Assembly (NCBI RefSeq): GCF_000429045.1
Contig: NZ_AUBC01000031.1
Location: forward strand, 1-45,460
DNA length: 45,460 bases
From: Salinarimonas rosea DSM 21201
Lineage (GTDB): Bacteria; Pseudomonadota; Alphaproteobacteria; Rhizobiales; Beijerinckiaceae
Direction of reading: 5' to 3'
In this document: piece by piece, positions 7,823 to 16,689 of the stretch
Layout of the letters: each line of letters opens with the position of its first letter
How positions within the stretch are numbered: position 1 is the first letter of the stretch
Program-made: the position numbers and the translations under genes
Notes under the pieces: generated by a model
What the model was told of the DNA's origin: nothing
Databases searched by the model: none
Seen by the model: the letters and a program-made list of their open reading frames with translations, nothing else

Positions 7823-8986
7823 ATGACCGCTCACCCCACGACGAGCGCCGGATTCGGCGTGTACGTGCACTGGCCCTTCTGCGCCTCGAAGTGCCCGTAC
7901 TGCGACTTCAACAGCCACGTGCGGCGCGAGCCGCCGGACGAGGCGCGCTTCCTCGCGGCCTTCGCCGCCGAGATCGCCCACCAGGGCGCGCTCGCGCCCG
8001 GACGCACGGTGGGGAGCGTCTTCTTCGGCGGGGGCACGCCCTCGCTGATGCAGCCGCGCACGGTCGGCGCGATCCTCGACGCGATCGGGAAGGCCTGGAG
8101 CGTCGCGCCCGACGTCGAGGTGACGCTCGAGGCGAACCCGACGAGCGTCGACGCCACCCGCTTCGCGGGCTACCGCGCGGCCGGCGTCGAGCGCGTGTCA
8201 CTCGGCGTGCAGGCCCTGAACGACCCGGACCTGCGCGCGCTCGGGCGCCTGCACACGGCGCGCGAGGCGCTCGACGCGGTGGCGGTGGCGCAGGCGCACT
8301 TCCCGCGCTCGTCCTTCGACCTGATCTACGCGCGCCCCGCCCAGACCCCGGCCGCCTGGGCGGCGGAGCTGCGCGGGGCGATCGACCGGGCCGCCGAGCA
8401 CCTGTCGCTCTACCAGCTGACGATCGAGCCCGACACCTGGTTCGAGAAGCTCCACCGTGCCGGCAAGCTCGTCGTGCCCACCGCCGACGAGGCGCGCGCC
8501 CTGTGGGACGTCACGCAGGAGGTCTGCGACGCTGCGGGGCTGACCGCCTACGAGATCTCGAACCACGCCCGGCCGGGCGCGCAGTCGCGCCACAACCTCG
8601 TCTACTGGCGCTACGGCGAGTATGCCGGCGTCGGCCCGGGCGCCCACGCGCGGCTCGTGACCAACGAGGGGCGGATCGCGCTCGCGACCGAGCGCCATCC
8701 CGAGACCTGGCTCGCGCTGGTGGAGCGCGACGGCAACGCGACGGTGTCGCGCGAGGTGCTCTCGGCGGAGTCCCAGGGCGACGAGTTCCTGCTGATGGGC
8801 CTGCGCCTGGTGGAGGGCGTCGACCCGCGCACCTACGAGGCGCTCTCCGGGCGCAGCCTCGACCCGCGGCGCATTTCCGCGCTCGTCGGCGACGGGCTGA
8901 TCGAGCCCCGCCCCGGCGGCCGCCTCGCGGTCACCCAGGCGGGCTTTCCCGTCCTCGACGCGGTCGTCGCCGATCTCGCCGCCTGA
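7823..8986 (+). CDS. hemW: Radical SAM heme chaperone HemW
   Basis: HemW is a heme-binding radical SAM protein related to coproporphyrinogen dehydrogenase HemN, and it helps deliver heme to target proteins. The cluster motif C20-x3-C24-x2-C27 (CASKCPYC) follows GVYVHWPFC. It keeps the family stretches FFGGGTPSL, LEANPTS and SLGVQALND and the C-terminal HemN_C region. It lacks the extra N-terminal cysteine-containing region of true HemN. I chose ATG 7823 (MTAHPTT), placing the cluster near residue 20 as is usual; an in-frame GTG at 7799 would add eight residues. In many relatives it follows rdgB, but no rdgB is present here. The divergent divL shares its promoter region. Confidence 0.9.
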   Translation: MTAHPTTSAGFGVYVHWPFCASKCPYCDFNSHVRREPPDEARFLAAFAAEIAHQGALAPGRTVGSVFFGGGTPSLMQPRTVGAILDAIGKAWSVAPDVEVTLEANPTSVDATRFAGYRAAGVERVSLGVQALNDPDLRALGRLHTAREALDAVAVAQAHFPRSSFDLIYARPAQTPAAWAAELRGAIDRAAEHLSLYQLTIEPDTWFEKLHRAGKLVVPTADEARALWDVTQEVCDAAGLTAYEISNHARPGAQSRHNLVYWRYGEYAGVGPGAHARLVTNEGRIALATERHPETWLALVERDGNATVSREVLSAESQGDEFLLMGLRLVEGVDPRTYEALSGRSLDPRRISALVGDGLIEPRPGGRLAVTQAGFPVLDAVVADLAA

Positions 8987-9020
8987 CGCGGCTCACGAGA
9001 CCCGGCTCACCGGGCATCGC

Positions 9021-9773
9021 TCACGAGGCACCCCAGCGCCGCGTCGCGGCCCCGTTCGCCTGCGGCACCAGCACCGGGATGAAGCGCGTCCCGCGCCGGG
9101 TCTGGCGGACCATCAGCGGGCGATGGAGCTGCTTCGTGGCCTCGACCACGTGGACGCCGGCGAAGGGGAGGTTGAGCCGCGTGCCGAGCCGCTCCCAGGC
9201 GCCGGCGGAGCCGCGCAGCACCGGCGAGGGCAGCGGCGGCACGTAGAGCGTCTCGGTCCAGGTCTCGGGCGTGAAGAGCGTGCGGCGCATCAGCGCCTTG
9301 AGCTGCCCGCGGGAATAGGGCTGGCCCTGGCCGAAGGGCGTGACGTCCATGCGCGCCCACAGCCCGCCGCGGTTGGGCACGACGACCGCGAGCCGGCCGC
9401 CCGGGGCGAGCACCCGCCAGACCTCGTAGAACAATTCGTCGGGATCCTCCGACGTCTCGAGCGCATGGACGAGGAGCACGCGGTCCATGCAGCCGTCGGG
9501 AAGAGGGAGCATCAGGCTGTCGGCGAGGCAGGCGGCGCAGCGCGCGTCCGCCGGCCAGGGCTCGACGCCCTGCGCCGCCGGCATGAAGGCGAGGACGCGC
9601 TCGGCACGCCCGCGGGCGGCCTGGAGGAAGGGGCCGGGATAGCCGAGCCCCATCACCCGCGCGCCGCCGACCGGCGCCAGGAAATCCTCGAGCGCACGTC
9701 CGACGAAGCGGCGCGCGGTCTCGCCCAGGGGGCTCTCGTAGAATGCGCGCAACGCGACGACGTCGAGGGTCAT
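9021..9773 (-). CDS. Class I SAM-dependent methyltransferase, substrate unknown
   Basis: This is a 250-aa cytoplasmic methyltransferase of the Methyltransf_11 type. The SAM-binding region is weakly conserved at motif I (VMGLGYPGPFLQ, near residue 42). The post-motif segment DSLMLPLPDGCMDRVLLVHALE, followed by WRVLAPGGRLAVVVPNR, is typical of the family. The start at ATG 9773 is supported by a strong GGAGGAG 7-9 nt upstream; the frame is open to 9827 but that extension is not needed. It converges on hemW with a 34-bp gap. Orthologues sit next to gloB in many Hyphomicrobiales, which does not fix a substrate. Confidence 0.8.
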   Translation of the reverse strand: MTLDVVALRAFYESPLGETARRFVGRALEDFLAPVGGARVMGLGYPGPFLQAARGRAERVLAFMPAAQGVEPWPADARCAACLADSLMLPLPDGCMDRVLLVHALETSEDPDELFYEVWRVLAPGGRLAVVVPNRGGLWARMDVTPFGQGQPYSRGQLKALMRRTLFTPETWTETLYVPPLPSPVLRGSAGAWERLGTRLNLPFAGVHVVEATKQLHRPLMVRQTRRGTRFIPVLVPQANGAATRRWGAS

Positions 9774-10001
9774 GCCCGGCGCTCTCCTCCCGCGCACAGC
9801 AATGACGCGCCCGCGCGCGATGCGCAACCCGCAGGGCCGCTCGGCGCCGGACGCTCTCGCAATTGGCGCGCAGATCGCTTATGTGAGGAGCCGAACGCCC
9901 GGCTCGCGCGCCGCAGCGCCCCCTCCCGCCAGACCAGAACCGACACCGGGGATGCCCTGATCGGCCCGGCGGGGACCTCCTTTCGACGGTACCGACGTAA
10001 G
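9774..10001. other. Intergenic region between the methyltransferase and the helicase
   Basis: This 228-bp divergent region must hold the promoters of both flanking genes. I see no clear -35/-10 pair, operator or riboswitch. The reading frame of the helicase stays open through it, but there is no start signal or family sequence before 10002. Confidence 0.4.
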
Positions 10002-11897
10002 ATGCCCTTTCCCGCGACCCACCCCCTCCTCGCCGAGGCGCTGACCGCGCGCGGCTATGCCGAGCCGACGCCGGTCCAGGCGGCCGTGCTGGCGCCCGGG
10101 CACGAGGGGCGCGACCTCCTCGTCTCCGCCCAGACCGGCTCCGGCAAGACCGTCGCCTTCGGCCTCGCCCTCGCCGAGACGCTGATCGGCGCCGCGCCCA
10201 TCCTCGTTCCCTCCCTCGCGCCGCGCGCGCTCGTCGTCGCGCCGACCCGCGAGCTGGCGCTGCAGGTGGAGCGCGAACTCGCCTGGCTCTGGGCGCGCAC
10301 CGGTGCGCGCCTCGTCTCCTGTGTCGGCGGCATGGACCCGCGCCGCGAGCGCCGGGCGCTGGAGGTGGGCGCCGACATCGTCGTGGGCACGCCGGGGCGC
10401 CTGCGCGACCACATCGAGCGCGGCGCGCTCGACCTCTCCGCGCTCGAGGTGGCCGTGCTCGACGAGGCGGACGAGATGCTCGATCTCGGCTTCCGCGAGG
10501 ACCTGACCTTCATCCTCGACGCGGCGCCCGCGACGCGCCGCACCCTGCTGTTCTCGGCGACGATCCCGCCGCAGATCGCGGCGCTCGCGCGCGACCACCA
10601 GACCGACGCGATGCGCATCGACACGGTCGGGCGCAACGCGCCCCATGCCGACATCGCCTACCGCGCCGTCCGCGTCGCGCCGCGTGAGATCGAGCACGCC
10701 GTCGTCAACGTGCTGCGCCAGGTCGAGGCGCGGGCGGCGATGGTGTTCTGCGCCACCCGCGAGCAGGTGCGCCATCTCCATGCGAGCCTGCTCGAGCGCG
10801 GCTTCTCGGCGGTGGCCTTGTCGGGCGAGCTGTCGCAGGCCGAGCGCACCACCGCGCTCCAGTCGCTGCGCGACGGGCGGGCGCGGGTGTGCGTGGCGAC
10901 CGACGTCGCCGCGCGCGGCATCGACCTGCCGCATCTCGACCTCGTCGTCCACGCCGACCTGCCCAACGACCGCGAGGCCCTGCTCCACCGCTCCGGCCGC
11001 ACCGGGCGCGCGGGGCGCAAGGGCGTGTGTGCGCTGATCGTGCCGGTGAACCGCCGCCGCAAGGCGGAGGGTCTGATCCAGGCCGCGCGGATCGACGTCG
11101 AGTGGTCCGGCCCGCCGACGATCGAGGAGATCCGCGCCGCCGACGAGGCGCGCTTCCTCGCCGACCCGACGATCACCGAGGCGCCCGGGGAGGACGAGCG
11201 CGACACCGCCCAGCGCCTGCTCGAGACGCGCACGCCCGAGGAGATCGCCGCCGCGCTGGTGCGCCTGTGGCGCGCGCGCCTGCCGGCGCCCGAGGACGTC
11301 AGCGATCCCGGCGAGCGCCCGCAGCGGCGCACCCGCGAGGAGCGCGAGGCGTTCGTGCCCCGCGAGAAGACGCCCTTCGAGGGGCGCGGCGCCCGCGAGC
11401 GGGAGCCGCGCGAGGCCCGCGAGCGCCTGCCGATGGCGTGGTTCACGCTCTCCGTCGGGCGGCGCCAGAACGCCGACCCGAAATGGCTGCTGCCGCTGAT
11501 CTGCCGGCTCGGCGAGGTCGAGCGCGGCGTCGTCGGCCCGATCCGGATCTTCCCCGAGGAGACGCGCTTCGGGATCGTCGTCGACGCCGCCGAGCGCTTC
11601 GCCCAGGCGGCCCAGCGCCCCAACGACGAGAACGTCCGGGTGGCGCGCGCCGACGGCGAGCCCGGTCCGCAACCCGGATTCGGCAAGCCGGCTTTCGGCA
11701 AGCCGGGCCCCGGCAAGGGCGGGTTCGGGAAGACCGGTCCGGCGAGATCGGGCAAGGGTGGGTTCGGCAAGGGCGAGTTCGGCAAGGACGGCCCGCGCGG
11801 CAAGCCCGCGCCGCGGGGCGAGGCGCCCTTCCGCAAGGACGACACGCGCCGCGGCCCCGCCGAGGGCGCACCGCGCCGGCGCCACGGCGAGCGCTGA
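10002..11897 (+). CDS. DEAD-box RNA helicase with DbpA-like RNA-binding domain
   Basis: This ATP-dependent RNA helicase of 631 aa probably acts in ribosome assembly or mRNA turnover. The core motifs run in order: Q motif (PTPVQ), Walker A AQTGSGKT (43-50), PTREL, DEAD in VLDEADEMLD, SAT in LLFSATIPP, and the C-terminal HRSGRTGRAGR. A DbpA/CsdA-type RNA-binding domain follows (about 475-545, starting MAWFTLSVGRR). The protein ends in a basic, low-complexity tail from about residue 560 with repeated FGKxxFGK/PGKGGFGK units, probably disordered and RNA-binding. ATG 10002 begins exactly where the family begins. DbpA-like and CsdA-like helicases are hard to separate by eye, so no symbol is given. 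Confidence 0.9.
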   Translation: MPFPATHPLLAEALTARGYAEPTPVQAAVLAPGHEGRDLLVSAQTGSGKTVAFGLALAETLIGAAPILVPSLAPRALVVAPTRELALQVERELAWLWARTGARLVSCVGGMDPRRERRALEVGADIVVGTPGRLRDHIERGALDLSALEVAVLDEADEMLDLGFREDLTFILDAAPATRRTLLFSATIPPQIAALARDHQTDAMRIDTVGRNAPHADIAYRAVRVAPREIEHAVVNVLRQVEARAAMVFCATREQVRHLHASLLERGFSAVALSGELSQAERTTALQSLRDGRARVCVATDVAARGIDLPHLDLVVHADLPNDREALLHRSGRTGRAGRKGVCALIVPVNRRRKAEGLIQAARIDVEWSGPPTIEEIRAADEARFLADPTITEAPGEDERDTAQRLLETRTPEEIAAALVRLWRARLPAPEDVSDPGERPQRRTREEREAFVPREKTPFEGRGAREREPREARERLPMAWFTLSVGRRQNADPKWLLPLICRLGEVERGVVGPIRIFPEETRFGIVVDAAERFAQAAQRPNDENVRVARADGEPGPQPGFGKPAFGKPGPGKGGFGKTGPARSGKGGFGKGEFGKDGPRGKPAPRGEAPFRKDDTRRGPAEGAPRRRHGER

Positions 11898-11932
11898 CCG
11901 GCTCGACGGGCTGCGCGTTCCGTCCTAGCTCT

Positions 11933-11962
11933 CTCGACGGGCGCCACGGCACGCCCGTCGAG
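11933..11962 (+). terminator. Hairpin after the helicase gene
   Basis: A perfect 11-bp stem (CTCGACGGGCG/CGCCCGTCGAG) with an 8-nt loop lies 35 bp after the helicase stop and 23 bp before the next gene. It has no T-tract, so it may act with Rho or protect the 3' end rather than terminate alone. Confidence 0.45.
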
Positions 11963-11985
11963 ACGAGGCCCGGGAGGACGCGCCG

Positions 11986-12384
11986 ATGAACGACATATCG
12001 CGACGGTTCGAGCGCGGGGGCGGCGCCCGCAACGTGCTCGGCGGCCCGCTCGCCCTGTGCTGCGCATCGCCGCGCACGGGCTTCTTCCGCGACGGCTTCT
12101 GCAACACCGCGGCGGAGGACGTCGGCACGCACGTGATCTGCGCCGTCGTCACCGACGCGTTCCTGCGCTTTAGCCAGAGCCGCGGCAACGACCTGCTGAC
12201 GCCCCGGCCCGAGTTCGACTTCCCCGGCCTGCGGGCGGGCGACGGCTGGTGCCTGTGCGCGCTGCGCTGGCGCGAGGCGCTGGAGGCGGGCGTCGCCCCG
12301 AAGGTCCGGCTCTCCGCGACGCATGCGCGCGCCCTCGACTTCGTCCGCCTGGAGGACCTGGAAGCCCACGCCGCGCCGGACTAG
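11986..12384 (+). CDS. DUF2237 family protein
   Basis: This is a 132-aa cytoplasmic protein of unknown function. It has the family's distinctive conserved skeleton: NVLGGPLALCC near residue 16, TGFFRDGFCNT, DVGTHVICAVVTDAFL, GNDLLTP, and FPGLRAGDGWCLCALRW near residue 85. Several conserved cysteines (in ALCC, GFCN, VICA and WCLC) suggest a metal or redox site, but no activity is established. GGAGGA precedes ATG 11986. It follows the helicase hairpin and is probably transcribed with the small gene at 12458. Confidence 0.85.
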   Translation: MNDISRRFERGGGARNVLGGPLALCCASPRTGFFRDGFCNTAAEDVGTHVICAVVTDAFLRFSQSRGNDLLTPRPEFDFPGLRAGDGWCLCALRWREALEAGVAPKVRLSATHARALDFVRLEDLEAHAAPD

Positions 12385-12457
12385 GTCCGCCTCGTGCTGC
12401 GATGCGGGAACGGGCCGCCGGGCGCCGCCGTTCACCCCGCGCGACACGAGGAGAGCC

Positions 12458-12694
12458 ATGCCGGTCTACTACTTCCACATCCGCTCCGACCGCGGCGTCC
12501 ATCCCGACACGGACGGCGTGCGCCTGCCCGACGGCGAGGCCGTGCGCCGGGAGGCGATCGACCGCGCGCTCGTCGAGATGGCGGAGGGCGAGAAGCACGC
12601 CGAGGACCGCACCGGCTGGGCCTTCGACATCCGCGACGACCACGACCGCCCGGTGCTGGAGCTGCCGTTCATGGAGGCGATCCCGCAGGGGTGA
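12458..12694 (+). CDS. Small DUF6894-like protein
   Basis: This 78-aa acidic protein starts MPVYYFHIRSD and contains GxxLPDxEAVRREAI and, near the end, FDIRDDHDRPVLELPF. This pattern is common in short alphaproteobacterial proteins annotated as DUF6894. It has no signal peptide or membrane segment. GAGGAGAG lies just upstream of ATG 12458, which fixes the start. Function is unknown; the strand and spacing suggest co-transcription with the DUF2237 gene. It converges on dnaQ with 9 bp between stops. Confidence 0.7.
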   Translation: MPVYYFHIRSDRGVHPDTDGVRLPDGEAVRREAIDRALVEMAEGEKHAEDRTGWAFDIRDDHDRPVLELPFMEAIPQG

Positions 12695-12703
12695 GCGGCC
12701 GTC

Positions 12704-13408
12704 TCACTCGGCGGCCTCACGAGCGGGCAGGTAGTCCCCCCACACCGTCTCGCCCTTGAACCCCGCGAGGAAGGCCGCGTGCGCCTCCCGCTCGGCATCG
12801 CTGAGCCGCGAAGGCGCGGGCCGGCGCTCGACCCGCGGCGCGCCGGCGACGAGGGGGCCACGGGCGAGGCTCGGCGCGGAGAGGCCGAGATCGACCTGCT
12901 TGCCGCCGATCAGCTCGATGTAGACTTCCGCCAGCAGCTCCGCGTCGAGCAGCGCCCCGTGCTTGGTGCGCCGGGCGTTGTCGATGCCGAAGCGGCTGCA
13001 CAGGGCGTCGAGGCTCGCCGGCGCGCCGGGGAACTTGCGCCTGGCCATCATCAGCGTGTCGAGCACCTGCGCGGCGGGCCAGCGCGGGCGGCCGAGCCGC
13101 TCGAGCTCCATGTCGATGAAGCCCATGTCGAAGGGCGCGTTGTGGATCACGAGCCGCGCGCCGTCCACGAAGGCGAGGAAGTCGTCGCAGATCGCCGAGA
13201 ACACCGGCTTGTCCGCGAGGAACTCGTCGGACAGCCCGTGAACCCGGAAGGCGCCCTCCGACATCACCCGGTCGGGGTTGATGTAGCAATGATACGTGCG
13301 CCCGGTCGGGATGTGGTTGAGGAGCTCGACGCAGCCGATCTCGACGATCCGGTCGCCGAGGTTGGCGTCGCGGCCGGTGGTCTCGGTGTCGAGGACGATC
13401 TCGCGCAA
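12704..13408 (-). CDS. dnaQ: DNA polymerase III epsilon subunit (3'-5' proofreading exonuclease)
   Basis: This is the proofreading exonuclease of the replicative polymerase, 234 aa. All three exonuclease motifs are present: Exo I D7-T-E9-TTG, Exo II HNAPFDMGFID and Exo III HGALLDAELLAEVY (HxAxxD type). The C-terminal tail should bind the alpha subunit. The start is unusual: no ATG fits, and TTG 13408 lies directly before REIVLDTETTG with GGAG 7 nt upstream; a longer frame would overlap coaE. It is the last gene of the ppsR-maf-aroE-coaE-dnaQ operon, pointing away from the proposed oriC on the leading strand. Confidence 0.92.
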   Translation of the reverse strand: MREIVLDTETTGRDANLGDRIVEIGCVELLNHIPTGRTYHCYINPDRVMSEGAFRVHGLSDEFLADKPVFSAICDDFLAFVDGARLVIHNAPFDMGFIDMELERLGRPRWPAAQVLDTLMMARRKFPGAPASLDALCSRFGIDNARRTKHGALLDAELLAEVYIELIGGKQVDLGLSAPSLARGPLVAGAPRVERRPAPSRLSDAEREAHAAFLAGFKGETVWGDYLPAREAAE

Positions 13409-13436
13409 GGGTCGGCTCCGGTCGCTGCGGCGGGGT

Positions 13437-14045
13437 TCAGGGGCGCGCGGCGCGGCCCTCGCGGCCGGCGAGCGCACGCAGGATATCGCGGACCTGCCGC
13501 TCGGCGGAAGGGAAGCCGCGGCTCGTATCCACCAGGAAATGCGCGCGCGTCCGCTTCTCGGCGTCCGGCACCTGCCGGGCCAGGATGCCGGCGAGCTTCT
13601 CCGCCGTCATGCCCGGGCGCGCCAACACCCGTTCGCGCTGCACGTCCGCCGGCGCCGTGACGACGCAGACCGCGTCGCACAGGCGCTCGCTCCCGGTCTC
13701 GAGCAGGAGCGGCACGTCGAGCACCGCGATCGGCGCCCCCGACGCCCGGGCGCGCCGGAGGAAGGCCTCCCGCTCGGCCGAGACGAGCGGGTGGACGATG
13801 GCCTCGAGCCGCGCCATCGCGTCCGGCTTCCCGATCACCATCGGCCCGAGCGCGGCGCGGTCGACGACGCCGTCCTTCGTCGCGCCCGGGAACGCCGCCT
13901 CGATCGCCGGCGCGGCCGCGCCCGCGTAGAGCCGATGCACCGTCGCGTCGGCATCGTGGACCGGCGCGCCGGCGCGCCGGAATATCGCGGCGGTCGCCGA
14001 CTTGCCCATGCCGATCGAGCCGGTGAGGCCCAGCACAAAGGTCAT
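13437..14045 (-). CDS. coaE: Dephospho-CoA kinase
   Basis: This enzyme carries out the last step of coenzyme A synthesis, phosphorylating the 3'-OH of dephospho-CoA. The 202-aa protein begins [20 protein letters not shown] with the P-loop at residues 8-16. It keeps [11 protein letters not shown] and the lid/base region [11 protein letters not shown]. Its ATG overlaps the aroE stop by 4 nt (ATGA), showing translational coupling. The size is normal for the family. Confidence 0.93.
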   Translation of the reverse strand: MTFVLGLTGSIGMGKSATAAIFRRAGAPVHDADATVHRLYAGAAAPAIEAAFPGATKDGVVDRAALGPMVIGKPDAMARLEAIVHPLVSAEREAFLRRARASGAPIAVLDVPLLLETGSERLCDAVCVVTAPADVQRERVLARPGMTAEKLAGILARQVPDAEKRTRAHFLVDTSRGFPSAERQVRDILRALAGREGRAARP

Positions 14046-14947
14046 CTCCGGCCGCCCTCCGCGGCCGCCCGGGCGAGATCGGCCTCGATCAGCGCCCGCA
14101 GCTCCGGCGTCGGCTGCGGCCGCACGCCGAACCAGCGCGCGAAGCCCGGCACGGCCTGGTGCAGCAGCATGCCGAGCCCGTCGACCGTCGCGAGCCCGCG
14201 GGCGCGCGCCGCGCGCAGGAGCTCCGTCTCCAGCGGCGCGTAGACGATGTCGGCGACCGCCGCCCCCTCCGGCAGCCCCGCGAGGTCGAGCCCGAGCGGA
14301 TCCCGGCCGACCATCCCGAGCGAGGTGGCGTTGACGAGGAGGTCGGTGTCCCCGAGCGCGCGCTCCACCTCGCCGAACGGGAGCGCGGCGACGCGGGTCG
14401 GGGCGAAGCCCACCAGCGGCGCCGCCTTCTCCACGTCCCGCGCGGCGACGACGACGCGCTCGAGCCCGCGGTCGAGGAGCCCCGCCACGACCGCCCGCGC
14501 CGCGCCCCCGGCGCCGAGCACGAGCGCCCGGGTCAGGCGCGCCTCCCAGCCCGCGCCGAGCGCGGCGTCGAGGCTCTCGACGAAGCCGGTGACGTCGGTG
14601 TTGTCGCCGGCGAGCACCCCGTCCTCCAGCCACACGGTGTTGACCGCCCGCAGCCGCTGCGCGCGGGCGGTCGGCGCGTCGACGAGGCGGAAGGCGGCCT
14701 CCTTGTGGGGGATCGTCACGTTGCCGCCGACGAAGCCGCTGCGCGCGAGCCCGCGCAGGAAGCCGGGGAAGGCGTCGGGCGCGACGTCGACGCGCTCGTA
14801 GCTGCCGGCGAGGCCACAGCGCTCCAGCCAGTAGCCGTGGATCAGCGGCGAGCGGGAATGGGCGATGGGATGCCCGGCGACGAAGGCTTTTGGCGGCACG
14901 GTCTCTCTCGGGGTCGGAGTGCGGGCGTTCACAGAGCGGGCGTTCAC
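14042..14947 (-). CDS. aroE: Shikimate dehydrogenase
   Basis: This NADPH-dependent enzyme reduces 3-dehydroshikimate to shikimate in aromatic amino acid synthesis; 301 aa. The substrate-binding N-terminus ([16 protein letters not shown]) is followed by NVTIPHKE with the catalytic Lys, AVNTV, GDNTD with the catalytic Asp, and the nucleotide motif GAGGAARAV. The start is GTG 14947, whose GTGA overlaps the maf stop by 4 nt; a second in-frame GTG lies at 14932. Confidence 0.93.
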   Translation of the reverse strand: MNARSVNARTPTPRETVPPKAFVAGHPIAHSRSPLIHGYWLERCGLAGSYERVDVAPDAFPGFLRGLARSGFVGGNVTIPHKEAAFRLVDAPTARAQRLRAVNTVWLEDGVLAGDNTDVTGFVESLDAALGAGWEARLTRALVLGAGGAARAVVAGLLDRGLERVVVAARDVEKAAPLVGFAPTRVAALPFGEVERALGDTDLLVNATSLGMVGRDPLGLDLAGLPEGAAVADIVYAPLETELLRAARARGLATVDGLGMLLHQAVPGFARWFGVRPQPTPELRALIEADLARAAAEGGRR

Positions 14948-15567
14948 AAGGCGAGCGCTCCCAGGCCGCGCAGGGCGGCGAGCAGGGGCAGGATCGGCAG
15001 GCCGAGGATGGTGGCGTGATCCCCCTCGACCGTCGCGAAGAGATGGGCGCCGACGCCCTCGAGCTGGTAGCCGCCGACGCTCGTCGTCACCAGGTCCCCG
15101 GCGAGATCGAGATAGAGATCGATCGCGGCCGCGTCGAGCGGGCGCATGGTCAGCCGCGCGCTCTCGACGAAGGCGGCGACGACGACCCCGTCGCGCGCGA
15201 GCGCCACGCCGGAATGGAGTGCGTGCGTGCGCCCGGCGAGCGCGGCGACCTGCGCGCGCGCCTCCTCCCGCGAGGCGGGCTTGTGGAAGAGCCGGTCCCC
15301 CAGCGCCAGCGTCTGGTCGGCGCCGATCACGAGGGCGCCGGGCCGGGCCGGGGAGACCGACAGCGCCTTCTCCCGCGCCAGCCGCGCCGCGAGCGCGTCG
15401 GGACCCGCGCCCTCCGCGCGCGCGGCCGCCTCGATCGCGCGCTCGTCCACGTCCGGCCGCGCGGTCTCGAAGGGCAGACCGGTCGACGCCAGCAGGCCGC
15501 CCCGCGTCGCGGAGGTCGAGGCGAGGACGAGGGGTGCCGGGTCGCGCCAGAGGCCGGGGAGGCTCAT
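14944..15567 (-). CDS. Maf-family nucleoside triphosphate pyrophosphatase
   Basis: This is a housekeeping pyrophosphatase (207 aa) that hydrolyses non-canonical or methylated NTPs to NMPs. Family motifs are [14 protein letters not shown] at the N-terminus, [19 protein letters not shown] with the catalytic Asp, and [13 protein letters not shown] near the C-terminus. The YceF/YhdE subgroup assignment is uncertain. It lies 19 bp after ppsR and overlaps aroE, inside the conserved operon. Confidence 0.9.
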   Translation of the reverse strand: MSLPGLWRDPAPLVLASTSATRGGLLASTGLPFETARPDVDERAIEAAARAEGAGPDALAARLAREKALSVSPARPGALVIGADQTLALGDRLFHKPASREEARAQVAALAGRTHALHSGVALARDGVVVAAFVESARLTMRPLDAAAIDLYLDLAGDLVTTSVGGYQLEGVGAHLFATVEGDHATILGLPILPLLAALRGLGALAL

Positions 15568-15586
15568 CGATCGGTCTCCGGGGCTC

Positions 15587-16417
15587 TCAGGTGGCGATGA
15601 ACTTCATGCGATGGGCGCGGTAGTGCTCGAGGATGGCCGCCGCCGTCTCCTCGATCGAGCGGCGGGTCACGTCGATCACCGGCCAGTGGTTGCGGGCGAA
15701 GAGCTTGCGCGAGTAGGCGATCTCCTCCGTTACCCGGTCCTTGTCGGCATAGTCCGATTCGTCGGACGCGTTGAGCGACAGGAGCCGGTTCTGGCGGATC
15801 TGCACGATGCGCTCCGGGCTCGCGACGAGACCGACGAAGAGCGGCTTCTTCGCCTTCTCGATCTGCGGCGGCAGCGGCACGTTCGGGACGAGCGGGATGT
15901 TCGCCGTCTTGAGCCCGCGGTTCGCCAGGTAGATGGCGGTGGGCGTCTTCGACGTGCGCGAGACGCCGATCAGCACGATGTCGGCCTCCTCGATGTCGGC
16001 CGGCAATTGCCCGTCGTCGTGGAAGAGGGTGAAGTTCATCGCGTCGATGCGCTTGAAGTAGTCGGCGTTGAGCATGTGCTGCGCGCCCGGCCGCGCCGTC
16101 GAGGCCGCTCCGAGATAGGATTGCAGCAGCGCGTGCACGGGCGAGAGCACGGAGAGCGCCGGCGAGCCGTTCTCGCGGCAGGATTCCTCGAGCCGCTGGG
16201 CGAGGTCCTGCTCGACGAGCGTATAGAGCACGATGCCCGGCGCGGCCTCGATCTCCGCGATGACCCGCTCGAGCTGCGTTGCCGAGCGCACCAGCGGATA
16301 GACGTGCTCGATGGCGGAGACGCCCTCGTACTGCGCCGCCACGGCGCGGGCGACCGTGATCAGCGTCTCGCCCGTCGAGTCGGAGACGAGATGCAGGTGG
16401 AAGTAGCTTCGCGCCAA
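15587..16417 (-). CDS. ppsR: Pyruvate phosphate dikinase/PEP synthase regulatory kinase-phosphorylase
   Basis: This is a bifunctional DUF299-family protein (276 aa) that phosphorylates and dephosphorylates the dikinase. It begins [18 protein letters not shown] and has the P-loop-like [15 protein letters not shown] near residue 150 and the C-terminal [12 protein letters not shown]. The start is TTG 16417: a textbook AAGGAGG lies 7 nt upstream, and no ATG exists nearby. It is the first gene of the ppsR-maf-aroE-coaE-dnaQ operon and diverges from hemE across the proposed replication origin. The reading frame is also open further upstream, without family sequence. Confidence 0.9.
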   Translation of the reverse strand: MARSYFHLHLVSDSTGETLITVARAVAAQYEGVSAIEHVYPLVRSATQLERVIAEIEAAPGIVLYTLVEQDLAQRLEESCRENGSPALSVLSPVHALLQSYLGAASTARPGAQHMLNADYFKRIDAMNFTLFHDDGQLPADIEEADIVLIGVSRTSKTPTAIYLANRGLKTANIPLVPNVPLPPQIEKAKKPLFVGLVASPERIVQIRQNRLLSLNASDESDYADKDRVTEEIAYSRKLFARNHWPVIDVTRRSIEETAAAILEHYRAHRMKFIAT

Positions 16418-16515
16418 AGGCGTGCCTCCTTCGCCGTGACCCCCCTCGCCCGGCACCGGCGCGCCGGGGAGCGGGCACCGCCGTCCCCAGGCCGACCGCC
16501 GGGGGAGTCGATCAG

Positions 16516-16524
16516 TGTGGATAA
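16516..16524 (-). promoter_or_regulatory. Perfect DnaA box
   Basis: TGTGGATAA, the reverse complement of the consensus TTATCCACA, lies inside the hemE-ppsR gap. It is the only perfect copy I found in the window. Confidence 0.75.
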
Positions 16525-16674
16525 AGCGGCCGGGCGCGCGGGTCCAGCCGGGGGCCTGTGGAGGACCCCTCCATACCGTCAACACCGGATGGTCTGGGGA
16601 TGCGGCCGGCGGCTATGGTGGGGACTGCGGGCGCGGGGTGCGCGGCCGGGCCGGACGCCGGCGGGAGCGGATCG

Positions 16675-16689
16675 TTAACCTCCTGTTAA
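16675..16689. promoter_or_regulatory. CtrA box in the candidate origin
   Basis: A perfect TTAA-N7-TTAA (TTAA at 16675-16678 and 16686-16689) lies 150 bp from the DnaA box. In Caulobacter, CtrA bound at such sites in the origin blocks initiation; here it may do that or regulate hemE. Confidence 0.7.

Noticed and set aside
9123-10001. N-terminal extension of the DEAD-box helicase by about 290 residues.
   Set aside because: The upstream open frame runs antisense through the methyltransferase gene and has no helicase sequence; the family begins at ATG 10002.
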